A stretch of DNA of 41,638 nucleotides from Gemmatimonadota bacterium (GCA_029862925.1 JAOTWJ010000012.1:1-41638), one strand, 5' to 3'; positions 32,971-40,781 are shown, numbered from the stretch's first letter. Numbers and translations: made by a program. Notes: generated by a model not told the origin, from the letters alone.

Positions 32971-33239
32971 TCGAGCAGCCCTTCCGTCCGGAATCGCTCG
33001 ACCATCTCCGCCACATCGCGTTCTACGGCGGAGAGATCGCCACCGTCGGCGAACGTCGCATGCACGGCGCGGGCGATGTCCTGGAGCGTGAGCTCGCCGG
33101 TGCAGTGCTCCCACACCAAGGCCGCGGTCAGGTTCATGGCGTGCAGCCGCTGCGCCACGGGATCGAACGCCACCCATTCCTCGTCGAGTTGGCGGAAGAC
33201 GACGTCGCTGCGGACGCGCGGCTTCACGGGTGTGGCCAT
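32967..33239 (-). CDS. PqqD-family peptide chaperone-like protein
   Basis: A 90-residue winged-helix protein. The strand/turn FRQLDEEWVAFDPVAQRLHAMNLTAALVWEHC, the TLQDIARAVHATF helix and the acidic C-terminal helix ending in EGLLE match the PqqD/HPr-rel-A PqqD family. Family members bind leader peptides and present them to modifying enzymes. The stop overlaps the methyltransferase start by four bases, and the nucleotidyltransferase gene lies 42 bases upstream. Together with the PqqD-like tail of the methyltransferase this gives two leader-binding modules in one operon. Confidence 0.88.
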   Translation of the reverse strand: MATPVKPRVRSDVVFRQLDEEWVAFDPVAQRLHAMNLTAALVWEHCTGELTLQDIARAVHATFADGGDLSAVERDVAEMVERFRTEGLLE

Positions 33240-33281
33240 GAGAGCAAGATCATGTGGCCCCCGGCGCGCGGCAAGCCGGAC

Positions 33282-34376
33282 TCAACGCGCCACCTTGCGC
33301 CCCACACTCCCCCAGTGGCGCGCCAGGGCGCCGAGCCGCGTCCGGGCCTCGGGCCAGCGCCACCGCAAGTGGGCCTGCGGCGGCCAGAGGGCGTCCCACA
33401 CGACTCCCGCCCCGTTCCACACGTGCTCGACCGCCAGCAGCCGGCGGCCGACCCGTCCTGGCGTGATCGCGGCGCGCGTGGACGGACCGGCGGCGGCCGC
33501 CCACGCGAGCCAGCGGTCGAGCCGCAGCGAGGCCGCGAGCCGGCGCGCGCGCCAGTCGGAGGGGGCGGCCTCCAGGCGTGGCGGTCGGGCCAACCCGAGA
33601 TCGCGCGCGAGCACGTCGGCGACGATCCGGGCGACTCGCCCCGCCCGGAGCGCGCGCGCGGTGGCAGCAAACGTCGTCCCCTCGTCGGCGAGCACCTGCG
33701 GCCACAGCACCGCGAGGTCCACCAGGCTCACCACGTGCAGGAAGTCGTGGTGCACGAGGTGGTGCACCAGCAGGGCGGCGTGGTCACCGGGGCACGGGGC
33801 GGGCAGCCGGCCCTGCCTCGCGCGGTCCCACACCCCGCGAGGGAGGGGCGTGCGATCACGCGGCAGCAGCGACGTGAGGGGCTCCACGCCCCAGTGGAGA
33901 TCCACGACGGCGGACTCGACGTCCGAGGTCGCCGCGCGCACGAGCGTCAGCCCGGGCCGGAGTGGGGACGGGCCGCGGTCCGGATCGTCGGCTTCGACGC
34001 GGAACCCCAGGGACTCGAGCGTCGCCCGCGCCGCCGGCGCGGCGTCGCGCGCGACGTACACGTCGATGTCGGCCAGTTCGCGGGCGCCCGGCGGGTAGAG
34101 ATCGTCGACGAAGACGATGCCCTTCACGAACACATGGGGGAGGCCGGCCGCGCTGAACGCGGCCGAGATCGTCGTCGCCGTCTCACGCAGGAGTTGGCCG
34201 TGCAGGGCGCCGAGCAGACGCGGGACGTCTCGCGCGGGGGCCGCCGCCGGGGTCACGATGCCGGCAACGCCGAGCCGCTCCGCCACGCGCCGTGCGCCCT
34301 CGGGCGCAGTGTCCCCGAGCGTCTGTGCCGCGCGCGCGCAGGCGTCCCGGAGCCGCGCGACGGTGTCGGGGTTCAC
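33282..34376 (-). CDS. nucleotidyltransferase family protein (NTP_transf_5-like)
   Basis: A 364-residue protein. Residues about 80-125 contain the nucleotidyltransferase core: GLPHVFVKGIVFVDDLYPPGARELADIDVYV, with the catalytic DID. Downstream are VVDLHWGVEP and HHLVHHDFLHVVSLVDLAVL, characteristic of this family found in lasso-peptide and HPr-rel-A clusters. The C-terminal half is helical and Arg/Trp-rich. The GTG at 34376 overlaps the kinase stop (GTGA); the longer upstream frame is shadow of the kinase gene. It probably transfers a nucleotide or acts on a phosphorylated peptide; the substrate is unknown. Confidence 0.86.
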   Translation of the reverse strand: MNPDTVARLRDACARAAQTLGDTAPEGARRVAERLGVAGIVTPAAAPARDVPRLLGALHGQLLRETATTISAAFSAAGLPHVFVKGIVFVDDLYPPGARELADIDVYVARDAAPAARATLESLGFRVEADDPDRGPSPLRPGLTLVRAATSDVESAVVDLHWGVEPLTSLLPRDRTPLPRGVWDRARQGRLPAPCPGDHAALLVHHLVHHDFLHVVSLVDLAVLWPQVLADEGTTFAATARALRAGRVARIVADVLARDLGLARPPRLEAAPSDWRARRLAASLRLDRWLAWAAAAGPSTRAAITPGRVGRRLLAVEHVWNGAGVVWDALWPPQAHLRWRWPEARTRLGALARHWGSVGRKVAR

Positions 34377-35293
34377 GCGAGGAGGTCCTCGAGCGCGCGC
34401 ACCGCGTCGGCGGCCGCGCCGAAGGTGAGCGCCACGGTCTCGGCCGAGCGCGCGATCTCGAAGAGCCGATCGAACGCCTCGGCCGGTGAGCGACCGCTGC
34501 GCAGCACGCTCGTCAGGAGCGCGTTCAGTCCCTCGCGGCGGGATCGGGGCCGGACGTGCACCTCCGCGTCGCGCGCGAACGTCGGGAGCACGAGCAATCC
34601 CACCGGCGTCGGGTCCGCCCAGGCGGCTGCTCCTTCCGGTTCGTACCACGCCTCGGCGCTCCCCGGGGCCCAGAAGGGTGTGTCCTCGGGTGCCACGCCC
34701 GCCGCCGCGAGTGCGCGTGGGTCCAGCTTGAGGAAGCGGCGCACGGCGCCCGCCCGTCCCGACGCATCGAGCACCACCACGTCGTCACCGAGCACCGGGT
34801 GCCCGCGCCGCGACCACGCGAACGCGAGGCTCGACTTGCCCGTGCCCGCCTCCCCCGGAATCAGCGCGGCGCGGTCGTGCCGCACGAGTCCGGCGGCGTG
34901 GACGTGGACGTGGTGCGCGAGCGCCGCGAGCAGGAGCGTCGTCAGCACCCACTCGCACCCCTCGATGGCCTCGAGCCGCGTGCGGCACACGACGGGCGCG
35001 CCCGCTGGACCCTCGATCACGTACCCGCCCCCCTGCGTTCGCACGTCCACGCGGCGTGCGTCCGGGGCGCGGGGTGCCGCGGGGTGCACCGCGTACGACC
35101 GGAACAGGCGGCCGACGTCGGCGAGCAACGCCGGATCCCGCACGGCGACGGTGACGCGGCTCCCCGCGAGGTCGTACTCCAGCGGCGGTGTCTCGATCGC
35201 TATCCTCCGATTCGGTCGCCCCTCGACAACACGGAGTCCCGATGAGCAATCTACGTTGGTCTTCGACCTCACACCCGCGACGGGCGCCACCAT
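34373..35293 (-). CDS. HPr kinase-like protein (HprK-related kinase A type)
   Basis: A 306-residue P-loop protein related to HPr kinase/phosphorylase. The P-loop PGEAGTGKSSLAF is at about 146-158 and the following LGDDVVVLD at about 168-176. The N-terminal third (RVTVAVRDPALLADVGRLFRSYAVH) fits HprK-related kinases of peptide clusters rather than true HPr kinase, and no HPr gene is near. The ATG at 35293 is the furthest start; GTG 35272 is possible. Typical domain sequence starts near residue 35, so the start is uncertain. First gene of the peptide-modification-like operon; divergent from a small membrane protein gene. Confidence 0.84.
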   Translation of the reverse strand: MVAPVAGVRSKTNVDCSSGLRVVEGRPNRRIAIETPPLEYDLAGSRVTVAVRDPALLADVGRLFRSYAVHPAAPRAPDARRVDVRTQGGGYVIEGPAGAPVVCRTRLEAIEGCEWVLTTLLLAALAHHVHVHAAGLVRHDRAALIPGEAGTGKSSLAFAWSRRGHPVLGDDVVVLDASGRAGAVRRFLKLDPRALAAAGVAPEDTPFWAPGSAEAWYEPEGAAAWADPTPVGLLVLPTFARDAEVHVRPRSRREGLNALLTSVLRSGRSPAEAFDRLFEIARSAETVALTFGAAADAVRALEDLLA

Positions 35294-35348
35294 GGGCCGG
35301 CGAAACTTCCGCGGTCAGTCGCTCGTCGGGTCTGAAGAGGAGGATACG

Positions 35349-35627
35349 ATGCTCGAATTCCTGATGGCCGCCGGCACCGGCGCGGTCACCCTGGTGGGGT
35401 ACCTGAAGGCCCGGCACTTCGTGCGCGACCGGCTGCGGTTCGTCGATGCGGCCCACCGGCCCATCGCCCCGATCATCGCCGGCTCGGCGGCCGCGGTCAT
35501 CGCCGCCCCCGTCGTATGGCTGCTGCCCATCATCACGGCGCCGGCGGCCTTGATCTTCGGTGTAGGCGTGGGCTGGGGCGTGCATCACGGCTCGCGCGAC
35601 GCGCGCAAGCGGCTCTCCGGAGGGTAG
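35349..35627 (+). CDS. 92-residue small membrane protein
   Basis: It has an N-terminal amphipathic part (LEFLMAAGTGAVTLVGYLKARHFVRDRL) and two hydrophobic segments near IAPIIAGSAAAVIAAPVVWLLPIITAPAALIFGVGVGWGV, and ends basic. A strong AGGAGG lies six bases before the ATG. It is divergent from the HPrK-like gene across a 55-base gap. No function can be assigned. Confidence 0.8.
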   Translation: MLEFLMAAGTGAVTLVGYLKARHFVRDRLRFVDAAHRPIAPIIAGSAAAVIAAPVVWLLPIITAPAALIFGVGVGWGVHHGSRDARKRLSGG

Positions 35628-35669
35628 TCCGGCGGAACCCGCGGCGCGGCCGCGGTGTTCCAGCATCCG

Positions 35670-36011
35670 ATGCACCCCAGCACCGGTCTCTCCCGCGGTT
35701 GTGCTCTGATCCTGCTTGGCGCCTGCTGGCTCGTGCAGCCGGGCGTCGGGTGCGCGCTCCTGTGCGCGCTCGGCGGGCATGACCAGCCCGCGGGGGCCGA
35801 GCACGGCGCGCACCCGCCGGCGGCCAGTACGTGCCACACGAGCCTACGCGCGTCCTCACCCATCTCCTCGGTGGCCCTCTCCCCGGCGCTCCCGGCAGTC
35901 CGCAGCCTCGTCTCCACCTCCGCGATGGTGACGGACGTGGCCCCTTCCGCCCGTCCTGGTCCCCACCCTAGGATCGTCGTCCTGATCGAGCCGCCTCCAC
36001 CGCGCGCGTGA
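35670..36011 (+). CDS. 113-residue Cys/His-containing secreted protein
   Basis: A signal-peptide-like start (MHPSTGLSRGCALILLGACWLVQPGVGC) is followed by CALLCALGGHDQPAGAEHGAHPP and STCHTS, then a Pro/Ser-rich tail. The CxxxC...H...H...CH pattern is seen in small periplasmic proteins near metal-resistance loci, but no family is certain. Codon third positions are consistently G/C. A GTG at 35655 is an alternative start. It lies 48 bases before a His-rich outer-membrane protein gene, which suggests a metal-linked pair. Confidence 0.55.
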   Translation: MHPSTGLSRGCALILLGACWLVQPGVGCALLCALGGHDQPAGAEHGAHPPAASTCHTSLRASSPISSVALSPALPAVRSLVSTSAMVTDVAPSARPGPHPRIVVLIEPPPPRA

Positions 36012-36059
36012 ACGGAGTCGCACGCCCAGCGATCTCGTTTACGACACTCGGAGGGAGCC

Positions 36060-36884
36060 ATGGACACCCGCGCGTTCGCGCTCTGCGCCGTCGGCGCCTG
36101 CCTCGCCGTCGGCCCGCTCGCGGCCCAGCATGCCGACCACGAACACGCCGACGTGCATTCCCATCGGGGACCGGGTCCCCACTTCATCGATGCGTTCTTC
36201 ACGGAGAACGCGTACGTGGAGCGGAAGATCCGGCCCGACTTCGCATTCGCAACCGGCCCCGAGGGCGATCGCCTGCTGGGGAACCTCGAAGTGGAGTGGG
36301 CGCTATTCCCGCCCCTCTCGCTGATCGTGCATGCGCCCTTCCAGCACCTGCGCCCCGACGCCGGCGACACGCAAACTGGGATCGGCGACGTGAGCGTCGG
36401 GGCCAAGTACGCGCTCGTGAACGACCGCGCGCGGTTCATTCTCGCGATCGGGAGCGACGTCGCGCTGCCGACCGGCGATGAGGCCCGCGGGCTCGGCGCG
36501 GGCCACGCGGCGCTCGCGCCGTTCCTGCTCGCGTGGCTGCCCTTGGGCCCCGAGCGACGCTTCCTGCTCCAAGCCGGCGGCCATCTCGAGCTGCCGCTCG
36601 CGGGCGATGAGCCCGAGCACGCCGAGGTCGGCGCCGCGATCTCCTGGACCTCGCCCGTGGGACTCAGTCCCATTCTGGAGGGCCTCGTCGAGGTCCCACT
36701 CGACGGGGGGTCGGCGAGCTGGTTCGTCGCGCCAGAGACACGCTGGGAATTCTTGCCCGCGTGGGAGGCGGGCGCCGCCCTGCGCGTGCCCGTGGCCGGC
36801 CCGGAGGGCGACGAGGAGGACTGGCGCATCGTGGTGGGGCTGATCCGGCATTTCGCGCTGCCGGGTGGATCCGCGCGGCACTGA
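36060..36884 (+). CDS. outer-membrane beta-barrel / transporter-like protein with His-rich N-terminus
   Basis: A 274-residue protein with a signal peptide (ALCAVGACLAVGPLAAQ). The mature N-terminus is His-rich (HADHEHADVHSHRGPGPHF). The rest is beta-strand-like (GNLEVEWALFPPLSLIVHAPFQHL, GIGDVSVGAKYALV, RRFLLQAGGHLELPLAGDE) ending in VVGLIRHFAL, like the phenol-degradation-type/heavy-metal outer membrane protein family. A GGAGGG site precedes the ATG by five bases. The His-rich start suggests divalent-metal binding; the cargo is not known. Confidence 0.8.
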   Translation: MDTRAFALCAVGACLAVGPLAAQHADHEHADVHSHRGPGPHFIDAFFTENAYVERKIRPDFAFATGPEGDRLLGNLEVEWALFPPLSLIVHAPFQHLRPDAGDTQTGIGDVSVGAKYALVNDRARFILAIGSDVALPTGDEARGLGAGHAALAPFLLAWLPLGPERRFLLQAGGHLELPLAGDEPEHAEVGAAISWTSPVGLSPILEGLVEVPLDGGSASWFVAPETRWEFLPAWEAGAALRVPVAGPEGDEEDWRIVVGLIRHFALPGGSARH

Positions 36885-36941
36885 CGTTGGGGAGGGGGGT
36901 CGGCGCGCACACGCTGCGCGCCCGACCCGTGGCGCGTATGC

Positions 36942-37023
36942 ATGACCGGGGTGGGTCTCGACGCGCTGGCGCAGCCAAGCGCACGGCACACGCCGACAGG
37001 CGTGTCACCGTGAACCCACGACC
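36942..37023 (-). pseudogene. split tRNA-Lys-like remnant
   Basis: 36942-36961 is an exact 20-base copy of 37066-37085 (the 3' acceptor and T-arm of the neighbouring tRNA-Lys), and 37012-37023 is an exact 12-base copy of 37084-37095 (T-loop to variable region). Fifty bases of unrelated sequence, including hairpin ACACGCC-4-GGCGTGT, separate the two pieces. No anticodon arm or D-arm remains, so it cannot make a tRNA. Confidence 0.65.
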
Positions 37024-37066
37024 GTCCAAAACGGGACAGGCGCTTGGAATCTCAAAGAGCTGAGGA

Positions 37067-37139
<73 letters not shown>

Positions 37140-37195
37140 GTCGCAGCGAAAGGTGGTTCCGTCGCGGGCGGGAGACAAGCCGCGGCGCCCGCGCC

Positions 37196-37201
37196 TATAC
37201 T
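37196..37201 (+). promoter_or_regulatory. -10 element of the GNAT gene, leaderless geometry
   Basis: TATACT ends six bases before the ATG at 37208, with a C-run between and no Shine-Dalgarno sequence. A -35 hexamer is not obvious (AGACAA at the expected place). Same spacing as the uvrA promoter. Confidence 0.4.
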
Positions 37202-37207
37202 CCCCCC

Positions 37208-37756
37208 ATGCAGCTCGCCGCGCTCGGCCCCGAGGGCCGCTACCACACGCGTCTCCTCGCGCCCCCCGACCTGCGCGCGCTCCAAGCGCTGTTCGAGCGG
37301 GCCGCGGACTACTTCGCCATCGCCACCGGCGGGCCGCCGGCCTCCGACGAAGCGCCACGCGCGTTCGTCGCGGGACCGCCCACCAAGGACGTGAGCGCCA
37401 AGCGCGTCGTAGGTGCATTCACGACACACGACACGCTCATCGGCGTGCTCGACGCGCTCACCGACTGGCCAGACGACGGCACGTGGTCCATCGGCATGCT
37501 GCTGCTCGACCCCGCCCATCGAGGGAGCGGGCTGGGCGGGAGTCTCCTCGAGGCGTTCGAGCGGTGGGCGGCCGCCGAGGGCGCGTCCCGCCTGCGCACG
37601 GCCGTCGTGGGGCACCACACGGCGGGACTCGCCTTTCTCGAACGCCGGGGCTACGCCCGGGAATCCGCCCTCACGGACTACGACGCCGGGGGCCGCCGCG
37701 CCTCGGTGGTGTTCCTCGTGAAGCCGGTCCCGCAGGGCGCTCCCAGAGGGAAATAG
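37208..37756 (+). CDS. GNAT-family N-acetyltransferase
   Basis: A 182-residue acetyltransferase. Core strand WSIGMLLLDPAHRGSGLGGSLLEAFERWA (about 97-125) carries the acetyl-CoA pyrophosphate loop R-x-G-x-G-G, and HTAGLAFLERRGYARE is the C-terminal motif. The N-terminal part (LRALQALFERAADYFAIATGGPPAS) is typical of uncharacterised GNATs with a Y-F-A-x-x-x-G-x-P motif. The acceptor substrate is unknown. Its last codons run into the first unit of the 22-bp repeat array. Confidence 0.87.
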   Translation: MQLAALGPEGRYHTRLLAPPDLRALQALFERAADYFAIATGGPPASDEAPRAFVAGPPTKDVSAKRVVGAFTTHDTLIGVLDALTDWPDDGTWSIGMLLLDPAHRGSGLGGSLLEAFERWAAAEGASRLRTAVVGHHTAGLAFLERRGYARESALTDYDAGGRRASVVFLVKPVPQGAPRGK

Positions 37757-37964
37757 GGCCCCGGACACGGACAAAACGGGGCGTCTTTTCAGAGGGAAAT
37801 TCACGGGCTTTCAGAGGGGAAAAACGCCCATTTCGGGCGCAAACCGGCTTCCCGCCGAGGGGAAACGGCCCCTCCCCAGAGGGGGAACCGGGGGCTCCCC
37901 GAGGGGAGACCGGGGGTTCTCAGAGGGAAAACCCTCTTGTCTCAGTGGGAAAAACCCTTACTTT
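37744..37964. repeat. degenerate 22-bp tandem repeat array, about ten units
   Basis: A CAGAGGGGAAA-like core recurs at 37744, 37790, 37812, 37856, 37877, 37900, 37921 and 37943, with weaker copies near 37768 and 37834. From 37790 the units march at 22 bases. Consensus core CAGAGGGGAAAACCGGGG, then a pyrimidine-rich end. The period is not a multiple of three, so this is not coding. Some units form local hairpins (GAGGG-4-CCCTC). It fills most of the 261-base gap before the SWIB gene. Confidence 0.8.
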
Positions 37965-38017
37965 GGGTCGCGTGTAGAGGCTGGAGCATCGACTTCCCCC
38001 ATTCTCGCGAGGTGAGC

Positions 38018-38326
38018 ATGAGCGCGAAGAAGAGCAGACGGCCCGTCAAGAAAGCGGCCAAGCGCAGGAAGAAGCGGAAACCCAACCCGGCGTTCATGCG
38101 CCCGGTGAAACCGGATGCGGCGCTGGCAGCCGTGGTCGGCAGCAAGCCGTTGCCCCGTACGCAGCTGACCAAGAAGCTGTGGGCGTACATCAAGCGCAAG
38201 AAGCTCCAGGACAAGCGCAACCGGCGGATGATCAACGCGGACCCGGCGCTGCGCGCCGTGTTCGGCGGCCGGTCGCAGGTGAACATGTTCCAGATGACCA
38301 AGCTCGTCAGCAAGCACGTGAAGTAA
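38018..38326 (+). CDS. SWIB/MDM2-domain protein with lysine-rich tail
   Basis: A 102-residue basic protein. Residues 1-24 are a Lys/Arg-rich tail (SAKKSRRPVKKAAKRRKKRK). The rest is a SWIB (BAF60b) domain: PDAALAAVVGSKPLPRTQLTKKLWAYIKRKKLQDKRNRRMINADPALRAVFG and MFQMTKLVSKHVK. SWIB domains are best known from eukaryotic chromatin remodellers and as a C-terminal domain of chlamydial topoisomerase; stand-alone bacterial forms may be nucleoid-associated. ATG 38018 has AGGTGAG upstream; the longer frame starts inside the repeat array and is not credible. Confidence 0.88.
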   Translation: MSAKKSRRPVKKAAKRRKKRKPNPAFMRPVKPDAALAAVVGSKPLPRTQLTKKLWAYIKRKKLQDKRNRRMINADPALRAVFGGRSQVNMFQMTKLVSKHVK

Positions 38327-38426
38327 CCGCCGGGCTCGCCTGGCGCGTGTAGGTGCAGGTGAGCGAAGCGGAGCGTCGCAGTGCAGTCTGTCGTGCACGC
38401 AGTCAGCAGCATCACCAGCCCTACAT

Positions 38427-38452
38427 GGGGGTCGGCGCGCTCGCCGACCCCC
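38427..38452. terminator. GC hairpin between SWIB gene and rnhB
   Basis: Perfect 11-bp stem GGGGGTCGGCG/CGCCGACCCCC with a CGCT loop, between the convergent SWIB and rnhB genes. No U-tract follows on either strand, as with the hairpin at 18801. Probably bidirectional. The rest of the 204-base gap shows nothing else. Confidence 0.55.
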
Positions 38453-38530
38453 AACTTGCCCGGGGGTGAGTGGGGAACCTGACGAGTCGCAGCACGGGAC
38501 GGCGTGAGCATACAGCCTCGCCATCCTGTC

Positions 38531-39175
38531 TCACGTCCTCGCGTCCATCCCCACCGCCGCAAACAACTCCAACTGCCCCACCGGCTCGAAGCTGCGGCGA
38601 TGATGCGGCGTGGGGCCGGCGAGATCGAGTGCCGCGAGATGGGCCCGCGTGGCGTAGCCCTTGTTCGTTTCCCAGGCGAACGCGGGGTAGCGCCGTGCGA
38701 GCGCGGTCATGAGCCGGTCGCGCGCGACCTTGGCGAGGATGGACGCGGCGGCAATCGACAGGCAGCGCGCGTCGCCCCCCACGATGGCCTCGTGCGGATA
38801 CCCCAGGTCGCGGAGCGGGAGGCCGTCCACCAGCACGAAGTCCGGTGACACGGTGAGCTGGGCGAGCGCGCGCCGCATGGCGCGCACGCTCGCACGCAGC
38901 ACATTGTGGCGGTCGATCTCGCGCACCGACGCGGCACCCAACCCCCACGCCACGGCGCGTTCCCGTATGAGAACGGCGGCCGCTTCCCGCTCGGCCGCCG
39001 TCATCAGTTTCGAATCGCGCAGTCCGCGAAAGCGGGCCCGCTCGTCCGGCAGCACCACCGCCGCCGCTACGACCGGCCCCGCCAGCGGGCCGCGCCCTAC
39101 CTCATCGACGCCCGCGACGCAGCGCAGCCCCGTCGCCCACAGCGCCCGCTCGCGAGAGAGCGTGGGGGCGCGCAC
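38531..39175 (-). CDS. rnhB: ribonuclease HII
   Basis: A 214-residue enzyme that cuts RNA in RNA-DNA hybrids and removes single ribonucleotides from DNA. It has the type-2 RNase H signature VAGVDEVGRGPLAGPVVAAAVVL (catalytic DE), later DSK, LVDGLP (third Asp) and the GDA...SIAAASILAKVARDRLM motif. Start is GTG 39175, three bases after the rplS stop. Last gene of the ffh-to-rnhB operon. Confidence 0.96.
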   Translation of the reverse strand: MRAPTLSRERALWATGLRCVAGVDEVGRGPLAGPVVAAAVVLPDERARFRGLRDSKLMTAAEREAAAVLIRERAVAWGLGAASVREIDRHNVLRASVRAMRRALAQLTVSPDFVLVDGLPLRDLGYPHEAIVGGDARCLSIAAASILAKVARDRLMTALARRYPAFAWETNKGYATRAHLAALDLAGPTPHHRRSFEPVGQLELFAAVGMDART

Positions 39176-39178
39176 GGC

Positions 39179-39526
39179 TCAGGACTCGCGCTTCTCCCGA
39201 ATGCGCGCCGCCTTGCCCGACAGCGCGCGCAGGTAGTAGAGCTTGGCGCGCCGCACCTTGCCGCGCCGCACCAGCTCGATGGTCGCGATGCTCGGCGAGT
39301 GGAGCGGGAAGATCCGCTCCACGCCCACGCCCGCCGAGACCTTGCGCACGGTGAACGTCTCGCTGATGCCGCCGCCGCGCCGCCCGATGCACACGCCCTC
39401 GAACGCCTGCAACCGCTCCTTGTCTCCCTCCCGCACGCGCACCTGCACGCGCAGCGTGTCGCCCGGGAGGAAATCCGGCAGGTCGTCCCGCAGACCCTCG
39501 CGCTGTAAGACGCTGAGCTTGTCCAT
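39179..39526 (-). CDS. rplS: 50S ribosomal protein L19
   Basis: A 115-residue ribosomal protein at the 30S-50S interface. Conserved stretches: [52 protein letters not shown], and [26 protein letters not shown] 39526 (MDKLS) is preferred to ATG 39535 because a GAGG site lies nine bases before the former and touches the latter; the resulting length equals E. coli L19. Confidence 0.97.
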   Translation of the reverse strand: MDKLSVLQREGLRDDLPDFLPGDTLRVQVRVREGDKERLQAFEGVCIGRRGGGISETFTVRKVSAGVGVERIFPLHSPSIATIELVRRGKVRRAKLYYLRALSGKAARIREKRES

Positions 39527-39540
39527 GATCGTCATCCTCG

Positions 39541-40245
39541 TCAGTCGGTCCCGGGGGACCGGTGTTCCGCCTCGAAGCGGGCCCAGAGATCGGGCCGTCG
39601 CTCTCTCGTCAGTCGTTCCGCCTGAGCCTGCCGCCAGGCGGCAATGCGCGCGTGGTCGCCACTCAACAATACGTCGGGCACCGCCAGCCCGCGATACGTC
39701 GGCGGGCGTGTGTAGCTGGGCGGGCTCAACAACCCCTCGTAATGGGAGTCCCCCGCCGCCGACGCGTGGTCGCCGAGCGCCCCCGGCAGCAGGCGCACGA
39801 CCGCGTCCATCACACAGAGCGCCGCGAACTCCCCGCCCGACAGCACGAAGTCGCCGACGCTCACCTCTTCGACCCCCGCCCGCTCGGCCACGCGCTGATC
39901 CACATCCTTGTAGTGGCCGCAGAGCAGCGTGACCTCGGGCGCCAGACTGTACCGCACCGCGTCTCCGTGCCGAAACGGCACGCCGCGCGCGGACAGCAGC
40001 ACCACCGGCCCCTCGGGCGCCAGGGCCTCCAGCGCCTCGTAGAAGGGCTCGGGCTTCATCACCATGCCGGCCCCGCCGCCGTACGCGGTGTCGTCAACGG
40101 TCCGGTGCCGGTCGTGCGTGGAGTCGCGCAGGTCCACCACGCGGTACGCCACGAGCCCTGCCCGCCGCGCGCGACCCATGATGCTCGTCTCGCACGGCGC
40201 CCGGAACAGCTCCGGGAAGATCGTCACCACGTTGATCGTCAACAC
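39541..40245 (-). CDS. trmD: tRNA (guanine-37-N1)-methyltransferase
   Basis: A 234-residue SPOUT-knot enzyme that makes m1G37 in tRNAs and prevents frameshifting. Motifs: [10 protein letters not shown] at the start, [31 protein letters not shown] (the usual CGRYEG is CGHYKD, as in Bacteroidetes-type TrmD) and the knot segment [26 protein letters not shown]. Start is GTG 40245, two bases after the rimM stop. The upstream frame is rimM shadow. Confidence 0.96.
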   Translation of the reverse strand: MLTINVVTIFPELFRAPCETSIMGRARRAGLVAYRVVDLRDSTHDRHRTVDDTAYGGGAGMVMKPEPFYEALEALAPEGPVVLLSARGVPFRHGDAVRYSLAPEVTLLCGHYKDVDQRVAERAGVEEVSVGDFVLSGGEFAALCVMDAVVRLLPGALGDHASAAGDSHYEGLLSPPSYTRPPTYRGLAVPDVLLSGDHARIAAWRQAQAERLTRERRPDLWARFEAEHRSPGTD

Positions 40246-40247
40246 CG

Positions 40248-40772
40248 CTACGGCTCCAGCAGCCCCGGCGGCGGATCGATCTCGATCTCCCGCCGCGTCC
40301 GGTCGGTGCGGACCAGGATGGGCGGACGGAACGGCACCAGCACTTCCCGTCCCTCGCGCTCCATCACCAGCACCTGTCCGCCCGGCACCGGCAGCAGCCC
40401 CCGCGCCGTTCCCACGACCTCTCCGTCCACGAGCACGGTCGCCCCGGGCACCTCGTACTCGTAGAGCCGCGTGTCGCGGTCGTCCGCGATCGTGGCCGTC
40501 GGCACGCCAAACGCGCGCTGGGTGGGCCACCCCTCGAGCGCCGAGCGCTCGTCGAGCCCCGCGAACTTGAGCAGCCAGCGCCGGTGATAGGGGCGCGCCC
40601 GCTCCAGCGTCAGGTCCGGTCCCAGCGGCTGCCCCGCCTCGTCCACGGGCGTCAGCACCCTGCCCGGCACGAAGATCTCCGCGGGCCGGTCGGTGAGGAC
40701 AAAGACCGTCGCCTCACCCTTCAGCCCGTGCGGTTTGGCGAAGCGCGCCACCAGCAGGTAGCCCGCTTCCAC
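40248..40772 (-). CDS. rimM: ribosome maturation factor RimM
   Basis: A 174-residue protein assisting 30S head assembly with S19. N-terminal RimM domain: LLVARFAKPHGLKGEATVFVLTDRP (about 6-30), then a PRC-barrel C-terminal domain with LYEYEVPGATVLVDGEVVG and VLVPFRPPILVRTD. Start is GTG 40772, nine bases after the rpsP stop. The order rpsP-rimM-trmD-rplS is the conserved bacterial one. Confidence 0.95.
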   Translation of the reverse strand: MEAGYLLVARFAKPHGLKGEATVFVLTDRPAEIFVPGRVLTPVDEAGQPLGPDLTLERARPYHRRWLLKFAGLDERSALEGWPTQRAFGVPTATIADDRDTRLYEYEVPGATVLVDGEVVGTARGLLPVPGGQVLVMEREGREVLVPFRPPILVRTDRTRREIEIDPPPGLLEP

Positions 40773-40781
40773 CGCCGCCCG

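Noticed and set aside
31574-35293. Lasso-peptide cluster
   Set aside because: The asparagine-synthetase-like cyclase and transglutaminase-like protease are absent, so only the accessory genes match.
37744-37964. CRISPR-like array
   Set aside because: Units are contiguous 22-mers with no unique spacers and no cas genes nearby.
37937-38017. N-terminal extension of the SWIB protein
   Set aside because: It would start inside the 22-bp repeat array and add an unconserved segment; the ATG at 38018 has its own ribosome-binding site.
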